Source: an uncultured Anaerostipes sp. (GTDB lineage Bacteria > Bacillota > Clostridia > Lachnospirales > Lachnospiraceae). From it: 9,318 bases of DNA. A program made the position numbers and the translations under genes. The stretch lies in assembly GCA_900756035.1 (NCBI GenBank), contig CAAEIR010000185.1, positions 1 through 9,318 of the forward strand, read 5' to 3'. Position 1 is the stretch's first letter. Each line of letters begins with the position of its first letter. Under the pieces are notes generated by a model. The model ran no database searches. It saw nothing but the letters and a program-made list of their open reading frames with translations, and was not told the origin of the DNA. Shown one piece after another: positions 1 to 7,091 of this stretch.

Positions 1-630
1 CATAAACTAAATCCTTTTTCTCCGAAGAAGAGCCGCCGGGAAAAGGGTGAAACCATGGTTTTGTGGAGCAAGGTTCTTCTGGCAGTTTTTCCGGCTGCCG
101 TGATTGGAATTCCACTCAATGACTGGCTGGATGAGCATTTTTATAATCCGCCGGTAGTGGCAGCTACTTTGATTATTTACGGTGTTTTGTTTATTATCAT
201 TGAAAACCGCAACAAGAGAAGACGCAGAAGAACGATGAATGATCTGGAAAGACTTTCTTATCCGATGGCAGTGGGAATCGGTGTTTTTCAGGTACTTTCT
301 CTGATTCCGGGTACTTCAAGGTCAGGGGCGACAATCCTTGGTGGAATTTTACTTGGCTGTTCCAGAACTGTGGCAGCGGAATTTTCATTTTTCCTGGGGA
401 TTCCGGTAATGTTTGGAGCGAGTCTCTTAAAGATCATAAAATTTGGCTTTAACTTTACAGGGGCAGAAGCGGTAGTGCTTATTACAGGAATGTTGGTATC
501 GTTCCTTGTGTCTATTGCAGCGATTAAGTTCCTGCTTGGTTATATTAAAAACAATGATTTTAAGGCATTTGGTGTTTACCGGATTGTTCTCGGTATTTTA
601 GTGATTGCGTACTTTGCACTGATCAAATAA
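1..630 (+). CDS. uppP: Undecaprenyl-diphosphate phosphatase (UppP/BacA), 3' part, truncated by window edge
   Basis: Integral membrane enzyme that dephosphorylates undecaprenyl diphosphate to recycle the lipid carrier for peptidoglycan and other wall polymers; loss or gain alters bacitracin tolerance in known members. The reading frame is open from base 1. The 18 codons before the ATG at 55 (HKLNPFSPKK...) read as family sequence, so that ATG is internal and the true start lies left of the window. About 209 residues are present, against roughly 270-280 for the family. The N-terminal glutamate-rich catalytic motif is therefore not visible. The second signature, PGTSRSGATI, is at about 307-336, followed by the AAEFSFFLGIP segment. 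Several hydrophobic helices are separated by a strongly basic loop (NKRRRRRT, near 208-231), which fits a multi-pass protein. The stop is 12 bp before the next gene, whose ribosome binding site overlaps this stop, so co-transcription is likely. Identification is secure. Confidence 0.95.
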   Translation, partial: HKLNPFSPKKSRREKGETMVLWSKVLLAVFPAAVIGIPLNDWLDEHFYNPPVVAATLIIYGVLFIIIENRNKRRRRRTMNDLERLSYPMAVGIGVFQVLSLIPGTSRSGATILGGILLGCSRTVAAEFSFFLGIPVMFGASLLKIIKFGFNFTGAEAVVLITGMLVSFLVSIAAIKFLLGYIKNNDFKAFGVYRIVLGILVIAYFALIK

Positions 631-642
631 GGAGAAGATGGA

Positions 643-1404
643 ATGGACAGAAATTTATTTTTAAAAAATATGGAAGAGATTCTGGCAGTTGCAAAGACAA
701 ATGGAAATCAGATTGCCAAAGAAGAATTGCTTGATTATTTTAGCGAGTATCAATTAAATGAGGAAGCCCGGGGGCTGCTTATTGCAAGTTTTAAAGAAGC
801 AGGAGTTCGTGTGCTTGGTGCAGAAGATCTTGAGGATTCGGCAGATGAAAAAGAGACAGCACAGGAAGAACAGGGCGCCATTCGTTTTTATGAAGAAGAA
901 CTGGCACAGATGGATCTGCCGGATGAAAAGGAACAAAAGGAGCTGATTTTTCGATGGATTCAGGGAGAAGAAAACGGAGATTTGGTAATATCCAGTTTAC
1001 TTCCGGTAGTGCTTGAAATTGCCCGGAAACATACAGGAAAAGGTCTTTTGTTTGCAGACCTTGTACAGGAAGGAAATATTGGACTTTTAGAAGCTATGGC
1101 AATTTACGGTGGAGCAGATGCAGATGAATTTTTAATGCATGCTCAAAATGCCGTGGAGAGTTCTATGTTAGATGCGATTGCCGTTCAGAAAGGATCAGAC
1201 AGTGTCGGAGAGCAGATGGCGATAAAAGCCAATCGTCTGGATGAGGCTTCTACCTATTTATCCAAAGAGCTTGAAAGAGAGCCGTCTGTGGAAGAACTGG
1301 CAGAATATTTATCAATGACAGAAGAGGAGATCAAAGATATTATGAAGGTTTCTCTGGATGCAATATCTGTGATCAATACAGATATTTCGGAGAATCCTTC
1401 TTAG
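643..1404 (+). CDS. Degenerate sigma-70-like protein: regions 1.1, 1.2, 2 and 3 without region 4
   Basis: A 253-residue acidic protein, evidently a paralogue of the SigA encoded downstream. Residues ~5-58 resemble SigA region 1.1, and ~78-108 resemble region 1.2. Residues ~121-180 align without gaps to region 2, and ~181-243 to region 3 (shared EREPSVEELAE-type block at 211-221). The core-polymerase-binding motif of region 2.2 is preserved (DLVQEGNIGLLEAM, 139-152). The DNA-facing residues are not. The region 2.3 tryptophans (SigA W213/W214) are N169/A170, Y205 and Y210 are D161 and H166, and the -12-reading Q217/T220 are S173/L176. The extended -10 residues H235/E238 are Q191/I194. The protein ends after region 3; only 50 bp follow before the next gene and they show no region 4 remnant. 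GGAG (631-634) lies 8 nt before the ATG. Seen: paralogy and lost contacts. Inferred: it may bind RNA polymerase without directing promoter opening. The role is unknown; an ordinary alternative sigma factor is unlikely. Confidence 0.85.
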   Translation: MDRNLFLKNMEEILAVAKTNGNQIAKEELLDYFSEYQLNEEARGLLIASFKEAGVRVLGAEDLEDSADEKETAQEEQGAIRFYEEELAQMDLPDEKEQKELIFRWIQGEENGDLVISSLLPVVLEIARKHTGKGLLFADLVQEGNIGLLEAMAIYGGADADEFLMHAQNAVESSMLDAIAVQKGSDSVGEQMAIKANRLDEASTYLSKELEREPSVEELAEYLSMTEEEIKDIMKVSLDAISVINTDISENPS

Positions 1405-1454
1405 AACATATTTGGGAAACCGGGACCAGCCGTATCGGCGGATGGGAGGCATTT

Positions 1455-2471
1455 ATGAATATCAGAGAAAAACAGGAAGAGGCAGAGCGTCATCTGCTGA
1501 ATCCTTATGCAATGTTAAGTGTTCATACAAAAGGAAGGAAAAAGCCTGAGATGGAGTGTGAGATTCGAACCTGTTTTCAGCGGGATCGGGATCGGATTCT
1601 CCATTGCAAGGCTTTTCGCCGTCTAAAAGATAAGACACAGGTTTTTTTGTCACCGAAGGGAGATCATTACAGAACCAGACTGACGCACACGTTGGAAGTG
1701 TCTCAGAATGCCAGAACGATAGCCCGAGCGCTGAATCTAAACGAGATGCTTACGGAGGCTATTGCATTAGGTCATGATCTGGGGCATACTCCTTTTGGGC
1801 ATGCAGGGGAACGTGTACTCAATGAGATGAATCCAAAAGGGTTCCGTCATAATCAGCAGAGTGTGAGAGTAGTGGAGTATATTGAAAAGAATGGCAGAGG
1901 ATTAAATCTGACGTGGGAAGTTTTAGACGGCATGGAAAATCATTCTGTTCAAAGTAATCCGGCAACACTGGAAGGAAAGATTGTGCGTCTGGCAGATAAA
2001 ATTGCATATATCAATCATGACATTGATGATGCAGTCCGGGGAAATGTATTGTCGGAAGAAGAACTGCCGCGGGAATATACGGAGATTCTCGGAAATACAT
2101 TTCGGGAAAGAATTAATACAATGATCTTGGATATTATCAGTCAAAGCGAAGGAATAGACGATATTTTGATGTCAGAAGATATAAAAAATGCCATGTTCGG
2201 ACTTCGGAAGTTTTTATTTGAACGTGTTTATCTGGAGCCGGGAACAAAAAAGGAGGAGCATAAGATTCGTAATATCATAGAACCTTTATATGAGTATTAT
2301 CTTCATCATATCGAAGAATTGCCGGATTATCTGACACGGCAGATGGATCAGGGCGGGACAAAAGAACAGGTGGTCTGTGATTACATTGCGGGTATGACAG
2401 ATCACTATGCAGTGGAGTCCTATAAAGAATTTTTTATTCCTAAATTCGGGATGGGCAGCCGCAATGTATAG
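1455..2471 (+). CDS. dgt: Deoxyguanosinetriphosphate triphosphohydrolase-like protein (HD domain dNTPase)
   Basis: Cytoplasmic metal-dependent HD-superfamily enzyme; characterised relatives hydrolyse dGTP or other dNTPs to the nucleoside plus inorganic triphosphate, affecting dNTP pools. The protein has 338 residues, normal for the shorter Dgt-like subfamily. The HD metal site is complete: H78 in RLTHTLEVS, H107-D108 in ALGHDLGHTPFGH, and D181 in RLADKIAYINHD. The N-terminal stretch FQRDRDRILHCKAFRRLKDKT (about 41-61) and the segment at 71-79 are typical of the family. The start is supported by GGGAGG at 1444-1449, 5 nt before the ATG. It lies 50 bp after the sigma-like gene and about 100 bp before dnaG; in many Clostridia a dgt homologue precedes dnaG-rpoD, so the context suits a replication-linked role. 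Actual nucleotide preference cannot be read from sequence, so 'dgt-like' is safer than a strict dGTPase claim. Confidence 0.93.
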   Translation: MNIREKQEEAERHLLNPYAMLSVHTKGRKKPEMECEIRTCFQRDRDRILHCKAFRRLKDKTQVFLSPKGDHYRTRLTHTLEVSQNARTIARALNLNEMLTEAIALGHDLGHTPFGHAGERVLNEMNPKGFRHNQQSVRVVEYIEKNGRGLNLTWEVLDGMENHSVQSNPATLEGKIVRLADKIAYINHDIDDAVRGNVLSEEELPREYTEILGNTFRERINTMILDIISQSEGIDDILMSEDIKNAMFGLRKFLFERVYLEPGTKKEEHKIRNIIEPLYEYYLHHIEELPDYLTRQMDQGGTKEQVVCDYIAGMTDHYAVESYKEFFIPKFGMGSRNV

Positions 2472-2559
2472 ATGTGTCAGAAAATTTCCGGAAAATTCTT
2501 ATGAAAGAAAAAAGGAATTCGGCAGAATATGTAGAATAATATATATAGAGGGAATTTTG

Positions 2560-2576
2560 AAGGAGGGACAAGTTTG
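2560..2576 (+). promoter_or_regulatory. Strong ribosome binding site and TTG start of dnaG
   Basis: AAGGAGGG at 2560-2567 is followed by 6 nt and then TTG at 2574-2576. The encoded MIYGEEIIEEVRSRNDIVDLIS is exactly where DnaG proteins begin, and no ATG or GTG in frame fits the N-terminus better. The very strong Shine-Dalgarno sequence presumably compensates for the weak initiation codon. Confidence 0.8.
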
Positions 2577-4346
2577 ATTTACGGAGAAGAAATCATAGAA
2601 GAAGTGCGAAGCCGCAATGATATTGTAGATTTGATTTCCACTTATGTACCACTTAAGAAAAAGGGCAGTTCTTATTTTGGATTATGTCCTTTTCACAATG
2701 AAAAATCCCCCTCTTTTTCTGTGAGCAGGGACAAGCAGATGTATTATTGTTTTGGCTGTGGAGCCGGAGGAAATGTTTTTACGTTTCTAATGGAATATGA
2801 GAATTTCTCATTTCCGGAGGCATTAAAATATCTGGCGGAGCGGGCAGGTGTTGATCTGCCGGAGGAAGAGCTTAATGAAGAAGCGAAACGGCAGATGGAC
2901 GAAAAAGCAAAACTTCGTGAGATGAACAAACTGGCAGCCAACTATTTTTATTATCTGCTTCACCATAAGCGAGGAGAGAAGGGACTTGCTTATTTAAAAA
3001 GGCGGGGAATTTCTGAAGAGACTATCCGGAAATTTGGTCTTGGATATGCCGATATCTATCAAGATGATCTTTACCGCTTTTTGAAGAGTAAGGGATATAG
3101 TGATGAGGACTTAAAGGACTCAGCACTGGTAACGATTGATGAAAGACGAGGAGGAAGCGATAAGTTCTGGAATCGGGTAATGTTTCCGATTATGGATGTC
3201 AATAACCGGGTCATTGGATTCGGCGGACGGGTTATGGGAGACGGCACGCCCAAATACTTAAATTCCAGAGAGACAAAATTATTTGATAAGAGTCGAAATC
3301 TTTATGGACTTCAGATTGCCAGAAGTTCCAGAAAGAAGGAGATGATTCTGTGTGAGGGCTATATGGATGTAATTTCTATGCATCAGGCAGGATTCACTAA
3401 TGCGGTAGCAGCTCTTGGAACTGCATTTACCAGCGGTCATGGGAATTTATTGAAACGTTATACAGAGAATGTAATCTTATCCTTTGACAGCGATGAGGCA
3501 GGGCAGAGAGCGATTCTTCGGGCAATTCCGATTTTAAGAGATGCAGGGCTGACGGTCAGGGTGTTAGATCTTAACCCCTATAAAGATCCGGATGAGTTTA
3601 TCAAAGGACTTGGACCGGAAGCACTTGAGGAGCGAATTGACAAGGCGGTCAGCAGTTTTATGTTTCAAATGAAAGTTTTGTCACAGCAATTCAGGCAGGA
3701 TGATCCGGAGGAGCGCACGAAGTTTCAGCATGAGGCAGCAAAACAGTTATCCCTCATTGAAGAACCGCTGGAGCGGAAAAACTACATTGAGGCAGTTTCC
3801 AGAGAATATTATATCGGCGCAGGAGACTTGGAAGATCTGGTAAACTACTATGGTACTTCCGGTTATATCAGCGCAAGGAAAGAGCAGGAAACACAGAAGG
3901 AAGAACGAAAATTACAGCGCAGCGAGGAGAAAGAAGAAAAAAAGAAGAAACCACAGAAGCTTTTGCTGACATGGATGGTAAATGAGCCGGTGTTATTTGA
4001 AAAGCTTCAGGGGATCATAGGTCCCGATGATTTTTATGAACCAATTTACCATGGAGCGGCACTGTTAATGTTTGAACAGTACCAACAGGAAAAAAATGTT
4101 GTTCCCGGTAAAATTTTAAATCAATATACAGATCTTGAAGACCAGAAGAAAATTGCAGAATTGTTTAATACAACTCTGAAGATGAGTCCGTCGCCGGAAG
4201 ATCGCAATAAGGCATTGACGGATATTGTACGACGGGTAAAGGAAGACAGCATAGAGCAGCAGATGAATGCCACAAATGATATTTTGAAATGGCAGGATCT
4301 GATCAGGGAAAAGGGCAGTCTTTCGAAACTGCATATTTCATTATAG
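2574..4346 (+). CDS. dnaG: DNA primase DnaG
   Basis: Synthesises the RNA primers for chromosomal DNA replication, working at the fork with the replicative helicase. The protein has 590 residues, normal length. The N-terminal zinc ribbon has ligands C38, H41, C59 and C62 (CPFH ... CFGC). The RNA polymerase domain carries the basic FGGRV motif near 206-210 and PKYLNSRET at about 226-234. The TOPRIM fold has E261 (CEGYMDV), D305/D307 (FDSDEAG) and D338/D340 (KDPDEF), the expected catalytic acidic residues. A highly charged Lys/Glu linker (about 436-462) leads to a C-terminal domain (about 463-590) in the position of the DnaB helicase-binding domain. Translation starts at TTG with a strong ribosome binding site. 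It is followed by rpoD after 37 bp, the classic macromolecular synthesis operon order. No missing catalytic residue is seen. Confidence 0.97.
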   Translation: MIYGEEIIEEVRSRNDIVDLISTYVPLKKKGSSYFGLCPFHNEKSPSFSVSRDKQMYYCFGCGAGGNVFTFLMEYENFSFPEALKYLAERAGVDLPEEELNEEAKRQMDEKAKLREMNKLAANYFYYLLHHKRGEKGLAYLKRRGISEETIRKFGLGYADIYQDDLYRFLKSKGYSDEDLKDSALVTIDERRGGSDKFWNRVMFPIMDVNNRVIGFGGRVMGDGTPKYLNSRETKLFDKSRNLYGLQIARSSRKKEMILCEGYMDVISMHQAGFTNAVAALGTAFTSGHGNLLKRYTENVILSFDSDEAGQRAILRAIPILRDAGLTVRVLDLNPYKDPDEFIKGLGPEALEERIDKAVSSFMFQMKVLSQQFRQDDPEERTKFQHEAAKQLSLIEEPLERKNYIEAVSREYYIGAGDLEDLVNYYGTSGYISARKEQETQKEERKLQRSEEKEEKKKKPQKLLLTWMVNEPVLFEKLQGIIGPDDFYEPIYHGAALLMFEQYQQEKNVVPGKILNQYTDLEDQKKIAELFNTTLKMSPSPEDRNKALTDIVRRVKEDSIEQQMNATNDILKWQDLIREKGSLSKLHISL

Positions 4347-4370
4347 GTTGGTTAAAATAGGAGAGAGAAG

Positions 4371-4386
4371 AAAGGACGAATCAATG
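4371..4386 (+). promoter_or_regulatory. Ribosome binding site deciding the rpoD start
   Basis: AAAGGA at 4371-4376 sits 7 nt before the ATG at 4384. The longer reading from TTG 4348 would begin 1 nt after the dnaG stop, has no Shine-Dalgarno sequence, and adds a basic peptide (MVKIGERRKDES) not expected at a SigA N-terminus. It actually encodes this ribosome binding site. A second ATG at 4396 has GGAAGG only 4 nt upstream and is possible but less likely. Confidence 0.65.
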
Positions 4387-5592
4387 GAAGGTACAATGGA
4401 ACAATTCACTGAGAAACTTGCAGGCTTGGTGGAATTAGGAAAAAAGAATAAGAATTTTTTAGAGTATGCACAGATTGAGTCATATTTTAAAGAAATGAAA
4501 TTAACTTCGGATATGATGGAAGCAATTTATGATTATCTGGAGCAAAATGGTATTGATGTTTTGACATTGGCAGCGGTGGAAGAGGATGAAGATGATCTGG
4601 ACGAGACATTAGAGGACGAAACAGAAATTTCGGTTCCTGACGGTATCAGTATCGAAGACCCGGTGCGTATGTACCTGAAAGAGATTGGAAAAGTACCGCT
4701 TCTTAGTGCTGATGAAGAAATCGAACTTGCACAGAAAATGGAAAATGGAAATAAGGCGGAAGAAGAACTTGAGAAGTTAAACAAACAGCTTGCCGAGACA
4801 GAAGATGATGAAGAAAAGAAAAACATTCAGGATCAGATAAAAGAGCAGCGCGGCCATCTTGCTCAGGGAGATGCTGCCAAGAAAAAACTAGCAGAGGCAA
4901 ACCTGCGACTGGTTGTCAGCATTGCCAAGAGATATGTGGGCAGAGGTATGCTGTTTTTGGATTTGATTCAGGAGGGAAATTTAGGTCTTATAAAAGCCGT
5001 GGAAAAATTTGATTACAGCAAAGGTTACAAATTCAGTACCTATGCTACATGGTGGATTCGCCAGGCGATTACAAGAGCGATCGCAGACCAGGCAAGAACC
5101 ATTCGTATTCCGGTTCATATGGTTGAAACAATCAATAAATTAATTCGTGTGTCCAGACAGCTTTTACAGGAACTGGGAAGAGAACCTTCTCCGGAAGAGA
5201 TTGCAGAAGAGATGGATATTCCAGTTGAGAGAGTTCGTGAAATTCTTAAAATTTCACAGGAACCGGTTTCTCTGGAGACACCGATTGGTGAGGAAGAAGA
5301 CAGTCATCTTGGTGATTTTATTCAGGATGAGAATGTACCGGTACCGGCAGATGCAGCGGCATTTACATTGTTAAAAGAGCAGCTGGATGAAGTGCTTGGA
5401 ACTCTGACAGAGAGAGAGCAAAAGGTTTTAAGACTGCGTTTTGGTTTAGATGACAGCAGAGCAAGAACATTAGAAGAAGTAGGAAAAGAATTTAATGTTA
5501 CAAGGGAGCGAATTCGTCAGATTGAAGCGAAGGCGCTTCGTAAGCTGAGACATCCGAGCCGCAGCAGAAAGTTAAAAGATTATCTGGATTAG
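4384..5592 (+). CDS. rpoD: Primary RNA polymerase sigma factor SigA (RpoD, sigma-70 group 1)
   Basis: Housekeeping sigma factor that directs core RNA polymerase to -10/-35 promoters. With the start at 4384 it has 402 residues. Region 1.1-like helices lie at about 5-60, followed by an acidic stretch (65-80). Region 1.2 is about 90-120 and region 2 about 160-230, with core-binding DLIQEGNLGLIKAV (183-196) and the melting motif YKFSTYATWWIRQAIT (205-220). Region 3 follows (RIPVHMVETINKL, 231-243). Region 4 (about 341-395) has the helix-turn-helix RTLEEVGKEFNVTRERIRQIE. Compared with Bacillus-type SigA, about 30 extra Glu/Lys-rich, coiled-coil-like residues lie between regions 1.2 and 2.1 (about 123-152), where E. 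coli sigma-70 has its much larger non-conserved region. It lies 37 bp after dnaG and 8 bp before trmK, so it is probably transcribed with both. All promoter-contacting residues are intact. Confidence 0.97.
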   Translation: MEGTMEQFTEKLAGLVELGKKNKNFLEYAQIESYFKEMKLTSDMMEAIYDYLEQNGIDVLTLAAVEEDEDDLDETLEDETEISVPDGISIEDPVRMYLKEIGKVPLLSADEEIELAQKMENGNKAEEELEKLNKQLAETEDDEEKKNIQDQIKEQRGHLAQGDAAKKKLAEANLRLVVSIAKRYVGRGMLFLDLIQEGNLGLIKAVEKFDYSKGYKFSTYATWWIRQAITRAIADQARTIRIPVHMVETINKLIRVSRQLLQELGREPSPEEIAEEMDIPVERVREILKISQEPVSLETPIGEEEDSHLGDFIQDENVPVPADAAAFTLLKEQLDEVLGTLTEREQKVLRLRFGLDDSRARTLEEVGKEFNVTRERIRQIEAKALRKLRHPSRSRKLKDYLD

Positions 5593-5600
5593 GTGTGAGT

Positions 5601-6296
5601 ATGGAATTATCAAAACGATTACAGACGATTGCCTCTTTTGTTACCGCAGGGTATCGAATGGCAGATGTAGGAACTGATCATGGATACATACCGATCTACC
5701 TGACGAAAAAAGGGATATGTCCGAAAGCCTATGCTATGGATGTAAATCCGGGACCGTTAAAACGGGCAGAGCAGCATATTATAGAGGAACATGCAGAAGA
5801 TAAGGTTCAGTGGATTCTCTCAGACGGATTGAATCAGCTTCCCCGCGGGGAAGTTGATTCTGTTGTCATTGCAGGAATGGGCGGTGACCTGATTACGCGA
5901 ATTTTAGAAAATGGACTTAGCCGGCTGTCAGAGATAAAGGAACTGATTCTTTCTCCACAGTCTCATTTGGAAAGAGTCCGTCATTTTCTTCATGATCATG
6001 GGTTTCGAATACTGGAAGAGGAATTTTTATCTGAGGATGGGAAATATTATGTAGTGATAAGAGCTGTTCATGGAACAGAATCTTATAAAAAAGAATGTTT
6101 CTATCGGTTTGGTGCAGAATTAATTCTGGCAAATCATCCGGTGCTTCTTGAATTCCTGGATCAGGAATATCAGAAGTACAGCCGTATTAAAGAAGGGCTT
6201 ACGGATGATTCCAGAGAACATATTAAGAAACGCAGAAGCGAAGTGCAGGCAATGCTTGATGATATCAGGGAGGCGTTGGGATATTATGAAATGTAG
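5601..6296 (+). CDS. trmK: tRNA (adenine(22)-N1)-methyltransferase TrmK
   Basis: SAM-dependent methyltransferase that makes m1A at position 22 of certain tRNAs in Gram-positive bacteria (YqfN in Bacillus subtilis). The protein has 231 residues from the ATG at 5601. The Rossmann SAM site is ADVGTDHGYIPIYL (21-34), the acidic end of strand 2 is AMDVNPGPL (45-53), and the catalytic-loop region is IAGMGGDLI (90-98). ILSPQSHLERVR (116-127) is also typical. The C-terminal part (about 180-225) is charged and helical, matching the coiled-coil tail of the family. The ATG at 5601 is preferred because MELSKRLQTIA is the usual N-terminus and TAGGTG lies just upstream; a GTG at 5595 would add only two residues. 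It is 8 bp after rpoD, and its last 11 bp overlap the next gene, the same trmK-yqfO pairing known in other Bacillota. Confidence 0.93.
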   Translation: MELSKRLQTIASFVTAGYRMADVGTDHGYIPIYLTKKGICPKAYAMDVNPGPLKRAEQHIIEEHAEDKVQWILSDGLNQLPRGEVDSVVIAGMGGDLITRILENGLSRLSEIKELILSPQSHLERVRHFLHDHGFRILEEEFLSEDGKYYVVIRAVHGTESYKKECFYRFGAELILANHPVLLEFLDQEYQKYSRIKEGLTDDSREHIKKRRSEVQAMLDDIREALGYYEM

Positions 6297-7074
6297 AGAT
6301 CTTATTCAATATTTAGAAAGCGAAGTTCCGGTTGAAACAGCGGAAAGTTGGGATAATCCGGGATTTTTGGTTGGAGATAAGGAAAAAGAAATCAAAAAAG
6401 TCATGGTGACGCTGGATATTACCAATCAGGCGGTAGAATTGGCAGTCAAAGAAGGAGTGGACTTCATTCTCGCTCACCATCCTGTGATTTTTTCGAGTAT
6501 TCAAAGATGTACGAGCGATAACTTTCTTCAGAAAAAGCTTCTCACTTTGATCCAAAACGGCATATGCTGTTATGGGATGCATACTTCTTATGATGTCTGC
6601 CGTATGTGTGACAGAATCACAGAGCGGCTGGGATTTGATCCGGAAGGGCCGGTAGAATCTGTGAATACAGAGCATCCGAAGGCTCAGGGAAAGGGCATTG
6701 GAATTGTGGGAAAACTGCAGGACAGGATTTTGGTAAGTAATTATGCAGGGAAAGTAAAAGATGCATTTTCTCTGGATTCTGTTATGGTGTTTGGTGATCC
6801 GAAGAAAGAAATTGAGAAGATCGCAGTTGTGCCGGGCTCAGGGGGAAGTATGATAAAAGCCGCAAAAGACACAGGGGCAGATTTGTTTATCACCGGAGAT
6901 ATCGGGCACCATGAAGGGCTTGATGCAGTCGATATGGGATTATGTGTTATAGATGCAGGACATTATGGGCTGGAGCAGGTCTTTATTGATGATATGACGC
7001 AGCTTTTAAAAGAGCGGCTGCCACATCTTGAAGTGATTTCGTATAAGGCAGGCAGTCCGTATCAGGTATTATAA
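6286..7074 (+). CDS. Nif3/YqfO-family dinuclear metal-binding protein
   Basis: Member of the widespread Nif3-like (DUF34) family with a two-metal site; proposed GTP cyclohydrolase I type 2 or metal-chaperone roles are not settled, so no firm reaction is assigned. With the ATG at 6286 it has 262 residues, the usual size of the compact form without the inserted PII-like domain seen in B. subtilis YqfO. Likely metal ligands are H64/H65 (AHHPVIF), D103 (GMHTSYDV), H226 and E230 (DAGHYGLE); ITGDIGHHEGLDAVD (203-217) is the conserved C-terminal segment. A longer reading from 6148 is rejected because those residues encode only an out-of-frame copy of the trmK tail, and MKCRDLIQYLE is the family N-terminus. 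The start overlaps trmK by 11 bp with GGGAGG at 6268-6273 and GTTGGG closer in, suggesting translational coupling. Confidence 0.92.
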   Translation: MKCRDLIQYLESEVPVETAESWDNPGFLVGDKEKEIKKVMVTLDITNQAVELAVKEGVDFILAHHPVIFSSIQRCTSDNFLQKKLLTLIQNGICCYGMHTSYDVCRMCDRITERLGFDPEGPVESVNTEHPKAQGKGIGIVGKLQDRILVSNYAGKVKDAFSLDSVMVFGDPKKEIEKIAVVPGSGGSMIKAAKDTGADLFITGDIGHHEGLDAVDMGLCVIDAGHYGLEQVFIDDMTQLLKERLPHLEVISYKAGSPYQVL

Positions 7075-7091
7075 AAAGGAAGTGGCAGATT

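Noticed and set aside
1405..1454. Possible frameshifted region 4 of the sigma-like gene, or a terminator
   Set aside because: Only 50 bp with no helix-turn-helix-like codons in any frame. The GCCG-TAT-CGGC stem (1429-1439) is too short and has no T-run.
4348..4383. N-terminal extension of RpoD from TTG at 4348
   Set aside because: No Shine-Dalgarno sequence before it, a basic peptide atypical of SigA, and the stretch contains the ribosome binding site for ATG 4384.
4533..4826. Minus-strand Ser/Phe-rich open frame of 97 codons
   Set aside because: Its composition is the mirror of the Glu/Asp/Lys-rich part of rpoD; a shadow frame.
6148..6285. N-terminal extension of the Nif3-like protein from ATG 6148
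   Set aside because: It is the trmK 3' coding region read in another frame; family length and N-terminus fit ATG 6286.
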